From positions 1-64,000 of the forward strand of contig NZ_FXAP01000009.1 of assembly GCF_900177615.1 (NCBI RefSeq): a stretch of 64,000 bases of DNA, given 5' to 3'. Position 1 is the stretch's first letter. Every line of letters starts with the position of its first letter. Of this stretch, positions 25,413 through 34,719 are shown piece by piece. The notes beneath the pieces are model-generated. The model worked only from the letters and a program-made list of their open reading frames with translations. It ran no database searches and had not been told where the DNA came from. The stretch is from Plantibacter flavus (GTDB taxonomy: Bacteria; Actinomycetota; Actinomycetes; Actinomycetales; Microbacteriaceae). Both the position numbers and the translations under genes were made by a program.

Positions 25413-27046
25413 GAGCGGACCCCCTCGTCCTGCGGCGAGCGCTGGTACACCTGCTCGCCGCGGATCCACGTCTCGGCCACCCGGACGGTGGCGATCTCGT
25501 CCGCGGGGACGGAGAAGACGTCGCGGTCGAGGACGGCGAAGCTGCCGTCGTACCCCGTGGCGATCCTGCCGACGCTGTCGAGCGGCGAGAGCAGGCCGGC
25601 TCGTCCCGTGTACAGCAGGAGCGCCTGGGCGACGCTGATGGCTTCCTCGGGGACGAAGTCGGCGCCGTTGTAGGCCTGTCGTCGGACGGCGGCCTCGACG
25701 GAGAGCATGACGTCGTCGGCGCCGCTCCAGGCGGTGGCCGGGCGGTCGGAGGAGAGCGCGAGGGGCCCGATGGTGCGGAACAACCGGGCGATCGGGTAGG
25801 CGTCGGGGACCTGTTCGGCGCGCAGGGCGAGCTCGTAGCCGTCGTATTCGGCGAAGAAGAACACGGTGTGGGTGGCGATCCCGAACGTCATGCGCGCGGA
25901 GCGGAGCCGTTCGGCGTACCCCTCGCTGATGATGGTCGCGTGCTCGATGCGGACGGACGGGATGCCGTCGAGCCAGGGCTCCTGGTCTTCGAAGAGGCTC
26001 GCGACGCGCTCGAGCGCTCGGTCGCCCATGGCGTGCACCGCGAGCTGGACGCCGTTGCGGCGAGCCCAGGCGCCGGCTGCGAGGACGTCGTCGTCCTCGA
26101 CGAGTCGGAGTCCGTGGTCGCAGGATTCGGGATACGGTTCGGCGACCCAGGCGGTGCGGTTCGAGTAGGCCCCGTCGAGGACGACCTTCACCCCGCCGAT
26201 GCGGATCCGCCCCTCGCGATCGTCGGGAGTGAGCTCGGCGAGTGGCGCGGAGGGGTCCCAGCCCGGGTAGAGGGCGACGCGGGTGCGGAGCCCCTTGGCG
26301 GCAGCGGCGCGGAAGGCGTCGAGGGGGTCCTGCAGGCGGTTGGACAGCAGGTCGCACACGGCGACGATCCCTCGCGAGGCCAGTTCCTCGCCGATCGCGA
26401 CGAGCGAGGCGACCTGCTCGTCGCGTTCCGGAACCGGGATGAACCTGGCGACCGCCTCGACCGCGGCGATCTCGGTGAGGACGCCGTTCGGCTCGCCGTC
26501 CGGTCCGCGTTCGAAACGCGCACCGGCCGGGTCGGGCGTGGTGGCCGTGATGCCCGCGAGGCGGAGCGCCGCGGTGTTGCAGACGGCGGAGTGGGCGTCG
26601 CATCGCCAGACGAGGACGGGGCGTTCTGCGGACACCGCGTCGAGGTCGGCCGTGGTCGGCATCCGCCCCTCGGGGAACTTCGTGTCGTCGAACCCGCGGC
26701 CGAGCACCCAGGCGCTCGGCGAGGTCAGCGTCGCCTGATGCTCTCGCAGCCGCTCCACGAGTCCGTCGATCGAGACCACCGACGGCGGGAAGCACTCGGC
26801 GGCCACGGCGGTGGCGGCCATGAGCGCAGGGTGGGTGTGGCTGTCGATGAGGCCGGGGAGCACGGTGCGTCCGCCGAGGTCGACTGCGGGTTCCCCCGCG
26901 ACCGCGGACGCCTCCCCTACCCAGTCGAAGCGGCCGTCGACGATGCGGAACGCGGAGGCGACGTCCGTCTCGTCGGTGCCGGTGAACACCCGGGCGTTCG
27001 TGAAGAGCTGCGAGTGGGTCGGTGTCGCGGTGTCGGTCTGCGTCAT
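25409..27046 (-). CDS. YtcJ-like amidohydrolase 2
   Basis: A 545-aa amidohydrolase of the YtcJ/amidohydrolase-3 family. The metal ligands SHTHP are at H70 and H72, with a Lys in GGVKVVLDGAYSN, HAMGDRALERV and the Asp in SSDRPATAW. These enzymes hydrolyse N-substituted amides or formamides and cyclic amides. ATG 27046 has AGGAGA eight bases upstream; an ATG at 27079 overlapping the preceding stop (TGATG) would add 11 residues. Two such paralogues in tandem suggest two related amide bonds in the substrate, or serial steps. Confidence 0.85.
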   Translation of the reverse strand: MTQTDTATPTHSQLFTNARVFTGTDETDVASAFRIVDGRFDWVGEASAVAGEPAVDLGGRTVLPGLIDSHTHPALMAATAVAAECFPPSVVSIDGLVERLREHQATLTSPSAWVLGRGFDDTKFPEGRMPTTADLDAVSAERPVLVWRCDAHSAVCNTAALRLAGITATTPDPAGARFERGPDGEPNGVLTEIAAVEAVARFIPVPERDEQVASLVAIGEELASRGIVAVCDLLSNRLQDPLDAFRAAAAKGLRTRVALYPGWDPSAPLAELTPDDREGRIRIGGVKVVLDGAYSNRTAWVAEPYPESCDHGLRLVEDDDVLAAGAWARRNGVQLAVHAMGDRALERVASLFEDQEPWLDGIPSVRIEHATIISEGYAERLRSARMTFGIATHTVFFFAEYDGYELALRAEQVPDAYPIARLFRTIGPLALSSDRPATAWSGADDVMLSVEAAVRRQAYNGADFVPEEAISVAQALLLYTGRAGLLSPLDSVGRIATGYDGSFAVLDRDVFSVPADEIATVRVAETWIRGEQVYQRSPQDEGVRS

Positions 27047-27078
27047 GGTGGGGGTCTCCTTCTCGGTCTCAGCTGCCA

Positions 27079-28542
27079 TCAGAACGCGCGCCAGGTGAAG
27101 CGTCCGCCGAGCAGGGTCGCGGCGACCGGCATCGACCGCAGCCGTTCGGCGTCGGCGTCGAACGGGTCGAGGTCCGTGATGACGAGGTCGGCGGGTTGCC
27201 CGACCGCGATCGACGTCCGGACGCTCGCTTCCATCGCCACGTCCAGCGGGAGCCGCTGCTCGGGGTGCCAGGCGTCGCGGCCGTCGCGACTCCGACTCGT
27301 CGCGGAGGCGATGGCCTGCCACGGGTCGAGGGGCGAGACCGGAGCGTCCGAGCCGAGCCGGAGGCCGACGCCTGCGCGGTGCAGGGATCCGAACGCGAAG
27401 GCGCGACCCGTGCGGCCGATCCAGTGGCGGTCGGCGACGTCCCGGTCGTCCATCGCGTGCTCGGGCTGCACGCTCGCGATGAGCCCGAGGCTCGCGAACC
27501 GGGCGAAGTCCTGCTCGCGCACGAGCTGGGCGTGCTCGATGACGCCGCGCATCCCGAGCGCTTCGAAGGTGTCGAGGACCTCGGTGTTGGCTCGGTCGCC
27601 GATCGCGTGGACGGCCGCCTCGATCCCGGCGCCCCTCGCACGTTCCAGCAGTCGGCGGAGCTCGTCGACCGAGACGCTCTCGACACCGCAGGCGTGCGCA
27701 CTCGACGGGTCGACGCCCGGATACGGGTCCCAGCACCAGGCGGTCCTCGTGTTGAGGGAACCGTCGACGACGACCTTGAGTCGCCCCATGGTGAGGAGGC
27801 CGGCCGGGTCGACCGCGTCGCCGGTGCGGAGTCCCGCTGCGATGACGGACTCCAGCCGGTCGGGCCACGCGGCGGCCTCGATTCGCAGGCTCCTCGCGCC
27901 GTTCGCGATGCGCTCGGACCACTCGCCGAGGTTGTCGGTGTTCTCGAACTCGACGACCCCGACGACACCGCGTCGGGCTGCCGCGTCGGCGGCGTCCCGG
28001 TAGGCGTGTGCGGCGAGCCCCGAGTGCTGGTCGATCCGCTGCAGCGCCTCGATCCACGGCGCTTCGGCGACGACACCGCTCGCGTCGAGGTCCAGGCCGA
28101 GTCGTCGGGCGGCGCGCGTGTTCATCCAGGCGCAGTGCAGGTCGCCGCTGACGAGGACGACGGGCAGGTCCGATTCGGTGGCCTCCAGCGCGGCGAGCGT
28201 CGCCGGCTGCGCCCACAGGCCGTCGCGGAACCCGTACCCCATGAGGAACCCGTCGGTGAGGGGTGCATCGGTGTCGACCGCACGACGGACGGCCGCGAGG
28301 ACGTCGGCTGCGCTGGCGGTCTCCGTCAGGTCGATCCGTCGCCGCTGGATCACCCACTGGGTCATGTGGACGTGGGCGTCCCAGAGCCCCGGTCCGATCG
28401 TGCGTCCGGCGACGTCCACGACCTCGCCGGACGCCGGGGCCGTCCCGGCCGGTCGGATCTCGGCGATCCGACCGTCGCGGACGAGGATGTCGACGGGCTC
28501 GCCGCCGGAGGGCCGTGCGTTCCGGAGGGTGAGGTCGGTCAC
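27079..28542 (-). CDS. YtcJ-like amidohydrolase 1
   Basis: A 487-aa paralogue of the following gene. Metal ligands are H57 and H59 in DAHVHM, with a Lys in GRLKVVVDGSLNTRTAW, HAIGDRANTEVLDTF and GSDAPVSPLDPW with the catalytic Asp. The GTG start overlaps the PaiB-like stop (GTGA). The two amidohydrolases share the order of motifs but only moderate overall similarity, so they likely differ in substrate. Confidence 0.85.
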   Translation of the reverse strand: MTDLTLRNARPSGGEPVDILVRDGRIAEIRPAGTAPASGEVVDVAGRTIGPGLWDAHVHMTQWVIQRRRIDLTETASAADVLAAVRRAVDTDAPLTDGFLMGYGFRDGLWAQPATLAALEATESDLPVVLVSGDLHCAWMNTRAARRLGLDLDASGVVAEAPWIEALQRIDQHSGLAAHAYRDAADAAARRGVVGVVEFENTDNLGEWSERIANGARSLRIEAAAWPDRLESVIAAGLRTGDAVDPAGLLTMGRLKVVVDGSLNTRTAWCWDPYPGVDPSSAHACGVESVSVDELRRLLERARGAGIEAAVHAIGDRANTEVLDTFEALGMRGVIEHAQLVREQDFARFASLGLIASVQPEHAMDDRDVADRHWIGRTGRAFAFGSLHRAGVGLRLGSDAPVSPLDPWQAIASATSRSRDGRDAWHPEQRLPLDVAMEASVRTSIAVGQPADLVITDLDPFDADAERLRSMPVAATLLGGRFTWRAF

Positions 28543-29213
28543 GGTGCGCGTGTCCCGTCGTCGGTGGTCGGCGCAGCTGTCCCCGTGTCGAGCCCGTGGA
28601 GGGCCGCCATGCGGGCGGCGAGGGTCGGGTTCCGGTACGGACCCGGCTCCCCGAGCGCCGTGACGACCCGTTCGACGACCTCCGCCGGTTTGTCCTGGCT
28701 CATCTTCTCCTTGGCCTCGAACCGGGTCACGCGCAGGCGGAATCCGACCGTCCCATGGACGATGCGTGCCGCGTACTCGCTGTTCGCGATCGTCCCGTTC
28801 ATCAGGTACGGCTCGGGCAGCACACGCTCGAAGTGGGCGACGAGGCGGTCGAGCACCTGCAGGTTCTCCTCGTCCGAGAGCAGTTCGGGCACCCCGTACA
28901 GGTGCGCGACCGCGAAGTTCCAGGTGGGGACGGCCGGCGACGTGTCGTACCAGCTCGGCGACACGTACCCCTGGGGACCGTAGACGATCACCATGGCCTC
29001 GTGCTGGCCGAGCTCGTGCAGTCGCTCATCCGGCCGCCCGACGTGGCTGAGGAGCACGATCCCGTCCTCGTCCTCCTCGAGTAGGACCGGATAGTGCGAC
29101 GACACGAGCCCACGACCCGGGACGTGACTGACGACCGTCGCCCAGGGGTGCTCGCGCACGAGTGCGCGGACCGCTTCGACGTCGCCCTGGACGTACTCGG
29201 TGGTGTGCCTCAT
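28539..29213 (-). CDS. PaiB-like FMN-binding family protein
   Basis: A 224-aa PaiB-family protein, a split-barrel FMN-binding fold. Features are RHTTEYVQGDVEAVRALVREHPWAT, SHYPVLLEED, YVSPSWYD and TWNFAVAHLYG. Named after B. subtilis PaiB, a protease-gene regulator; others are flavin- or heme-linked enzymes. Its role in a catabolic operon could be regulatory or redox. Start ATG 29213; stop overlaps the amidohydrolase start and the start overlaps the end of the HMG-CoA lyase gene. Confidence 0.85.
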   Translation of the reverse strand: MRHTTEYVQGDVEAVRALVREHPWATVVSHVPGRGLVSSHYPVLLEEDEDGIVLLSHVGRPDERLHELGQHEAMVIVYGPQGYVSPSWYDTSPAVPTWNFAVAHLYGVPELLSDEENLQVLDRLVAHFERVLPEPYLMNGTIANSEYAARIVHGTVGFRLRVTRFEAKEKMSQDKPAEVVERVVTALGEPGPYRNPTLAARMAALHGLDTGTAAPTTDDGTRAP

Positions 29214-30190
29214 CTGCCGGCTCCTGCGGTGCTCGGGGTGTCGACCGCGGACGCTGCGGCCGCCAGGGCCGTCGCCACGTTCGAGGGGGCTGCGACGCCC
29301 CGGACGCGCGCCAACCAGGCGGTCGTCGCGGCGAGGGCCCCGAGGTCGAGCCCGGTCTCGATCCCGAGCCCGTGGAGCATCCACACGAGGTCCTCGGTTG
29401 CGAGGTTACCGGTGGCGCCCTTCGCGTACGGGCAGCGACCCAGGCCACCCACGGAGGAGTCGAACTCGGCGACGCCCAACGAGAGCGCCGCGTACACGTT
29501 GGCGAGTCCCTGCCCGTAGGTGTCGTGCAGGTGCAGCGCGACCGCCTCGACCGGGATCCCGGCGGCGAGCACGTCCCGGACGACCCGGGTCGTGAGCCCG
29601 GGCGTCCCGACCCCGATCGTGTCGCTGACGGCGACCGTCGAACACCCGGCGCGGTGCAGCCGCGCGGCGGCCTCGACGACCGTCGCCGGATCGACCGCAC
29701 CCTCCCAGGGGTCGCCGAACGCCATCGACACGTAGCCGCGCACCGGCACGCCCGCCGCGGTCGCGGCGGCGACGACCTCCTCGGCCCGTTCGACGGCCCC
29801 CTCGCGCGAGGTGTTGAGATTGGCCCTGGCGAACGACTCCGACGCGCTCACGACGACGGAGACCTCCCGGACACCCGCGTCGATCGCCCGATGCAGGCCG
29901 CGCAGGTTCGGCACGAGGCCGACCGCCCGCGCACCCGTCGGCACGTCGAGGCCCGCGACGAGCCGTTCCGCGTCCGCGAACTGCGGGATCCAGGTGGCCG
30001 GCACGAAACTCGTCACCTCGAGGTCCCGCGACCCGGCCTCGTACAGACGCCGACAGAGCTCCGCCTTCACCGCCGTGGGCAGGATGTCCGTCTCGGCCTG
30101 CAGCCCGTCGCGCGGCGCCACCTCGTAGACGCGCACCCGCGTCGGGAGGCCGTCCACCGGTTCCATCCGGGGCTGCGGAAGGCCGCTCAT
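29210..30190 (-). CDS. mvaB: Hydroxymethylglutaryl-CoA lyase
   Basis: A 326-aa HMG-CoA lyase. EVAPRDGLQAE has the catalytic R27/D28, HLHDTYGQGLAN (220-231) the metal-binding His pair, and GGLGRCPYAKGATGN (248-262) the C253 of the lyase signature. It cleaves HMG-CoA to acetoacetate and acetyl-CoA. ATG 30190 overlaps the reductase stop (ATGA). Adjacent to class II HMG-CoA reductase it matches the mvaAB pair of Pseudomonas mevalonii, where mevalonate is used as a carbon source. In the usual lyase signature the residue before Cys is Gly; here it is Arg. Confidence 0.92.
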   Translation of the reverse strand: MSGLPQPRMEPVDGLPTRVRVYEVAPRDGLQAETDILPTAVKAELCRRLYEAGSRDLEVTSFVPATWIPQFADAERLVAGLDVPTGARAVGLVPNLRGLHRAIDAGVREVSVVVSASESFARANLNTSREGAVERAEEVVAAATAAGVPVRGYVSMAFGDPWEGAVDPATVVEAAARLHRAGCSTVAVSDTIGVGTPGLTTRVVRDVLAAGIPVEAVALHLHDTYGQGLANVYAALSLGVAEFDSSVGGLGRCPYAKGATGNLATEDLVWMLHGLGIETGLDLGALAATTAWLARVRGVAAPSNVATALAAAASAVDTPSTAGAGR

Positions 30191-31461
30191 GCCGAGGTCG
30201 CCCGGAGCTCGTCGAGCACCTCGCGCGCGTACTCGACCCGGATCCGGCGGTCGGCGACGATCCTCGCCGCGACCGCCCCGATCTCGTCCACGGTCGCGCC
30301 GGCGCTCGCCGCGATCGTCCGGGCGTGCAGGGTCATGTGTCCGCGCTGGATGCCCTCGGCGGCGAGCGCCCGACACGCGGCCAGGTTCTGGGCGAGGCCC
30401 ACCGAGGCGATGACGGCCGCGAGTTCCCGGGCCGTCTCGACGCCGAGAAGGGTCACGCCCGCCTGCGCCGTCGGATGCGCCTTCGTCGCTCCACCGACGA
30501 GCCCGACGGCCAGAGGGACCTCGATCGTGCCGACGAGGTTCCCGTCGGCATCCTGCTCGAACTGCGACAGCGCCGAATAGCGACCGGACCGAGCCGCGTG
30601 GGAGTGGCAGCCGGCCTCGACCGCCCGAGTGTCGTTGCCCGTGGCGAGGACGACGGCCGTGATGCCGTTCATGATGCCCTTGTTGTGCGTGGCCGCCCGG
30701 TACGGATCGGCCTCGGCGAACGCGCTCGCGGCGACGATGTCGGCGACGACCTGCGCACCACCGAGGAGGTCGGCGTCGAAGACCGCCCTGGCACGGGTGA
30801 TGCGCTGATCGGCCTTGTTGGTGAGGATCCGCAGGAGGGTCCGCGATCCGGCGATCTCGGCGATGCGGGGCGCGATCGCCTCGGCCATCGTGTTCACGGC
30901 GTTCGCGCCCATGGCGTCGCGGACGTCGACGTGGAGGTGGACGATGACCTGTGTCCCCACGCGCGTCGGCAGGATCCGGACGTCGATGTCGCGGGCGCCA
31001 CCGCCGAAGGAGACGAGGATCGGGTCGAGCTCGTTCGCGAGGGCGAGCAGTTCGTCCCGGGCCTCGAGGACGCGGAGCCGCGCGGCGTGCGGGTCGACCG
31101 CGTCGAGGATCTGGATCTGCGCGATCATGACGTCGCCCGACGACGACGTCCGGAAGCCGCCGTGCACGCGCGCGATGCGGGCGGCGTTGGAGGCCGCGGC
31201 GACGACGCTCGGTTCCTCGGTCGCCATGGGGACGAGTCGGTCCTCGCCGTCGATGGTGAAGTTCGTGGCGACGCCCACCGGGACGGCGATGACACCGACG
31301 ACGTTCTCCACGAGGTGGTCCGCCTGGGCGATCGACAGGCCGGCGTCGGGTCGCAGTGCGGCGAGTGCCTCCGCCGCGATCCCGGCCCCCTCGGCGACGA
31401 GGTCGAGCCGCTCGTCCGGCGTGTGGTCGCGCAGCCCCTGGATTCGGCTGTTTCTCGGCAT
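30187..31461 (-). CDS. mvaA: Class II hydroxymethylglutaryl-CoA reductase (degradative type)
   Basis: A 424-aa class II HMG-CoA reductase. Catalytic residues match P. mevalonii: E83 in ATEEPSVVAAAS, K261 in ATHNKGIMNG, D277 in ATGND and H375 in RGHMTLHA. The NAD(H)-type dinucleotide loop precedes (DVRDAMGANAVNTM). In degradative operons it oxidises mevalonate to HMG-CoA. ATG 31461 has GAAGGG upstream. It is the first gene of a six-gene operon without any mevalonate kinase or other isoprenoid gene, which argues for catabolism rather than biosynthesis. Confidence 0.92.
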   Translation of the reverse strand: MPRNSRIQGLRDHTPDERLDLVAEGAGIAAEALAALRPDAGLSIAQADHLVENVVGVIAVPVGVATNFTIDGEDRLVPMATEEPSVVAAASNAARIARVHGGFRTSSSGDVMIAQIQILDAVDPHAARLRVLEARDELLALANELDPILVSFGGGARDIDVRILPTRVGTQVIVHLHVDVRDAMGANAVNTMAEAIAPRIAEIAGSRTLLRILTNKADQRITRARAVFDADLLGGAQVVADIVAASAFAEADPYRAATHNKGIMNGITAVVLATGNDTRAVEAGCHSHAARSGRYSALSQFEQDADGNLVGTIEVPLAVGLVGGATKAHPTAQAGVTLLGVETARELAAVIASVGLAQNLAACRALAAEGIQRGHMTLHARTIAASAGATVDEIGAVAARIVADRRIRVEYAREVLDELRATSA

Positions 31462-31573
31462 GGGTCGCCCTTCGGTACAGGCAGACACCGGATCCTCGGT
31501 GCTGCGGTCAAGACGACCCTAGGAGCGGTGATCGTCGACGACGATGGGTGGATGACTCAGCGGATCGGTGATC

Positions 31574-31592
31574 GTGTGGGTGGATCCCACAC
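31574..31592. promoter_or_regulatory. Inverted repeat in the divergent mvaA/PucR-1 promoter region
   Basis: GTGTGGG and CCCACAC are perfect complements separated by TGGAT. The site lies between the start of the reductase operon (31461) and the first PucR gene (31646). It is a candidate binding site for that regulator or another dimer. Confidence 0.45.
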
Positions 31593-31645
31593 CCCGCTGG
31601 ACCGGCCATCGCTTTAGACTCCTGAGGGACCAGTCAGGAGACCCG

Positions 31646-33469
31646 ATGCGAGAGCCTGCCGACGTGCGAACGGCCACCGACCTCGTCGACGCCGAACCCG
31701 TCCACGACACCGAGCGGGAGCTGATCCGGCTGCGACGCCGCGAGCACGAACTCTCCGCCCTGTTCTCCAGCGCCCGCGAACTGGCCGAGCTCCGCGACAG
31801 CGACGCCGTGCTCGCCAGGCTCGTCCAGCGCGCCCACCAGATGATGGGCGTCGATCTCGCATACTTGTCCGAGTTCGACCCGGTCACCCACGAGTTGCGG
31901 GTCCGCGAGACGAGTGGCTCCGTCAGTCCGTCCTTCCAGACGCTCCGGGTGCCTCCCGGGCGCGGGCTCGCGAGCGTCGTCGTCGAATCGCGCACGGCCC
32001 AGTGGGTCGCAGACTACTCCGACTACTCGACCGACCGACACGAGCGCGGCATCGACGACGCGGTCGCGGCGGAGGGGCTCGTCTCCCTGCTCGGCGTGCC
32101 GATGCTCACGAGCGACGACGTCCTCGGCGTCCTCTTCGTCGGCAACCGCGACCGGAAGGACTTCTCCCCCGACGAGGTCGCGCTCCTGGCAGCGCTCGCG
32201 GACCATGCCTCGGTCATCCTCCAGACGACGCAGACCCTCCGCGACCTGCAGGACTCCGAGGACGCCAGCCGACGGAACCTCGCGGACCTCACCGCCCACC
32301 TCGTCGAACGCGATCGGGCGAACACCGTCCACCAGGAACTCGTCCAGGCGGTCCTCGCCGGGGGCGGATTCGCACCCGTCGCGGAGACGCTCGCCACCGC
32401 ACTCGGCCGCGCGGTCGCCGTCACCGACGCGCAGGACCGGGTGATCGCAGCAGCCGGTCTCCCGCTCTCCCCCGGCATGCTCGACCTCGACGACGTCACC
32501 CACGCGGCCATCACCGACAGCCGTCGCTCGGGCCACTGCGTCCTGGTCGCGAGCGGCGGTGTCGGAGCGGTCGCCGCCCTGTCCGCCGGCAGCCAGCACT
32601 TCGGCGCCCTCATCCTCGGCGACGGCGACTTCGAGCTCGGCGCAGTGGACCTCCGCACCGTCGAACGCGCGGCGCAGGTCGCGGCGCTCCTCGAGCTGCA
32701 GCAGGAGGCGGCCTCGGGTGCCGACCACCGCGTCCGCAGCGAACTCATCGCCGACCTCCTCGACGACGTGCCCGAACGACGATCCGACGTCGAACGACGC
32801 GCCAGGCGCCTCGGCATCGACCTGCACGAACTCGACTCCCTGCTCCTCCTCGCCGTCCCGGGAGACCAGCAGACCACCGCCGCCCGAGCGCTCAGCCGCC
32901 GACTCGACGACCATGCGCTCGTCGGCGAGTACCGCGGGTACGTCGTCGCCGCACACTCCTCCGGCCGTCGGCCGCTCGACGCCGACGCCGTCCGCCGACA
33001 CGTCGCCGGCAGCATCCAGCAGCCCGTCGTCGCCGTCGTGCCCCGCACCGCCCCCGATGCCCTCACCTCCGCGTTCACCAGCGCGATGCGCACCGCCAGA
33101 CTCATCGCCGCACTGGAACTCTCGGACCTCACCGCATCGACCGACGACTTCCTGCCCTACTCGGCGATCTTCGACACCGATGCGCGGGCGCTCGCCGACT
33201 TCCTGCGCGACACCATCGGACTCGTCCGGCGCTACGACGCCGAGCGGAACGCCGACCTACTCGGGACGCTGCGCGCGTTCGTGCGGAACAATGCGAGCCC
33301 CACCCGCACGGCGCGCGCCCTGAACTTCCACACGAACACGATCCTCCAGCGGCTCGACCGGCTCGACCAGGTGCTCGGAGCCTCCTGGCGCGAGGACGAG
33401 CGCATGTTCCGGCTCGGCATCGCCGTCCGCCTCGACGAGCTCCGCGAGCAGTTGCAGGCCGGACGGTAG
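31646..33469 (+). CDS. GAF-PucR transcriptional regulator 1
   Basis: A 607-aa regulator. Residues about 35-205 form a GAF domain (LARLVQRAHQMMGVDLAYLSEFD, SLLGVPML, VLGVLFVGNRD). A middle region of the CdaR/PucR type follows, and the C-terminal PucR helix-turn-helix is LLGTLRAFVRNNASPTRTARALNFHTNTILQRLDRLDQVLG. Such proteins usually activate catabolic genes in response to a small ligand. ATG 31646 has CAGGAGA upstream; the ORF could run from ATG 31568 but that covers the inverted repeat. It is divergent from the mevalonate operon and likely controls it. Confidence 0.88.
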   Translation: MREPADVRTATDLVDAEPVHDTERELIRLRRREHELSALFSSARELAELRDSDAVLARLVQRAHQMMGVDLAYLSEFDPVTHELRVRETSGSVSPSFQTLRVPPGRGLASVVVESRTAQWVADYSDYSTDRHERGIDDAVAAEGLVSLLGVPMLTSDDVLGVLFVGNRDRKDFSPDEVALLAALADHASVILQTTQTLRDLQDSEDASRRNLADLTAHLVERDRANTVHQELVQAVLAGGGFAPVAETLATALGRAVAVTDAQDRVIAAAGLPLSPGMLDLDDVTHAAITDSRRSGHCVLVASGGVGAVAALSAGSQHFGALILGDGDFELGAVDLRTVERAAQVAALLELQQEAASGADHRVRSELIADLLDDVPERRSDVERRARRLGIDLHELDSLLLLAVPGDQQTTAARALSRRLDDHALVGEYRGYVVAAHSSGRRPLDADAVRRHVAGSIQQPVVAVVPRTAPDALTSAFTSAMRTARLIAALELSDLTASTDDFLPYSAIFDTDARALADFLRDTIGLVRRYDAERNADLLGTLRAFVRNNASPTRTARALNFHTNTILQRLDRLDQVLGASWREDERMFRLGIAVRLDELREQLQAGR

Positions 33470-33483
33470 GCGAGGCCGCCGGT

Positions 33484-33909
33484 TCAGCGGTCCGTGTCCG
33501 TGGAGAAGGCCTCCTCGCCCGATTGCGGGAACGGGTTCCCCGTCGGCGTGCCGAAGACGAGGATCATCTCGGCCACGGCGTCGGACTCGTTGCGGACACC
33601 GTGGACGAGCCCGGCCGGCGCGTAGAACGCATCGCCGGATCGCAGCAGCCTCCGGTGCTCACCCGAGGTCACGACGAGTTCACCCGCGGTGACGACGTAC
33701 AGTTCGTCGGAGCTGTTCGGCGAACAACTCGCGTCGTCGCCCTCCAGGTGGAGGTGCTCGCCCTCGGCCGCTCCAGGTTCGAGGCGATACCGCATGACCG
33801 ATGACGGCAGGGCAGTGGTCTGCTGGAAGTACCACTCCAGATCGATCCGGCCCGGGCCCTCGTACAGCGCCACCTCGTGAGCGTTGTCGCCGAGTCGTTG
33901 CACGCGCAT
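33484..33909 (-). CDS. Cupin-domain protein
   Basis: A 141-aa single-domain cupin. Motif 1 is in EPGAAEGEHLHLEGDD, motif 2 in GDAFYAPAGLVHGVRN, with possible metal ligands His-His-Glu and His. It might bind or modify an intermediate of the neighbouring pathway. It follows the ABC ATPase genes on the same strand by 36 nt. Substrate unknown. Confidence 0.8.
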   Translation of the reverse strand: MRVQRLGDNAHEVALYEGPGRIDLEWYFQQTTALPSSVMRYRLEPGAAEGEHLHLEGDDASCSPNSSDELYVVTAGELVVTSGEHRRLLRSGDAFYAPAGLVHGVRNESDAVAEMILVFGTPTGNPFPQSGEEAFSTDTDR

Positions 33910-33945
33910 CCGGTTCCTCCTGGTGGTCGTCGATCGGTGGTGGGA

Positions 33946-34719
33946 TCAGGTCCGGTAGAGGACGGGCATCGACTCGAGGAGTTCGCGCGTGTAGGCGTCC
34001 TGAGGCCGGGTCATGACCTGCTCCCCCGTCCCCTCCTCCACGACGCGGCCGTTGCGCATCACCGCCACCCGATGCGCGACGTGATGGACGACCGCGAGGT
34101 TGTGGGTGATGAAGAGGTACGTCACGCCCGTCTCCTCCTGGAGGCGGACGAGCAGATTGAGCACCTGCGCCTGCACGGAGACGTCGAGGGCCGAGGTCGG
34201 CTCGTCCAGGACGACGAACTCCGGCTTCGCCGCCATGGCCCGGGCGATCGCGATGCGCTGCCGTTGCCCGCCGGAGAACTCGTGCGGGAAGCGCCCCGCG
34301 GCGTCCCCTGGCAGCCCCACCTGGTGGAGTGACTCGACGACCCGGGCTCGACGGGAGGCCGCGCCCATCCCCGCGGCGACGAGCGGTTCGGCGATCGAAC
34401 GTGCCACCGTGAAGCGCGGGTCGAGGGAGTCGTTGGGGTCCTGGAACACCATCTGCACCCGCCGCCGGTGCGTCCGCAGCGCCGACCCGCGGAGCCGCGC
34501 GACCTCGCCACCGTCGAACTCGATGCGGCCCGAGCTCGGTCGCCGCATCAGCAGGATCGCCCTGGCGAGGGTGCTCTTCCCGGAGCCGGATTCTCCGACG
34601 AGTCCGAGCGTCTCCCCCCGGCGCACCTCGAGCGACACGTCGTCGAGTGCGAGCGTCGCATGCTCACCGTGGCCGAACCGTTGCGTGACGCCGTCGACGC
34701 GGAGCAGGGTGTCGCTCAT
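33946..34719 (-). CDS. Peptide/opine ABC transporter ATPase 2 (DppF/OppF-like)
   Basis: A 257-aa ATPase. Walker A GESGSGKST near 38-46, signature FSGGQRQRIAIARA, Walker B FVVLDEPTSALD. It belongs to the DppF branch. ATG 34719 has GGAGG and overlaps the first ATPase stop (ATGA). Pairs with the next gene in a heterodimeric ATPase. Confidence 0.92.
   Translation of the reverse strand: MSDTLLRVDGVTQRFGHGEHATLALDDVSLEVRRGETLGLVGESGSGKSTLARAILLMRRPSSGRIEFDGGEVARLRGSALRTHRRRVQMVFQDPNDSLDPRFTVARSIAEPLVAAGMGAASRRARVVESLHQVGLPGDAAGRFPHEFSGGQRQRIAIARAMAAKPEFVVLDEPTSALDVSVQAQVLNLLVRLQEETGVTYLFITHNLAVVHHVAHRVAVMRNGRVVEEGTGEQVMTRPQDAYTRELLESMPVLYRT

Noticed and set aside
23007-25673. An 888-codon plus-strand ORF
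   Set aside because: Antisense of the GAF kinase and M20 genes; no motif and biased composition.
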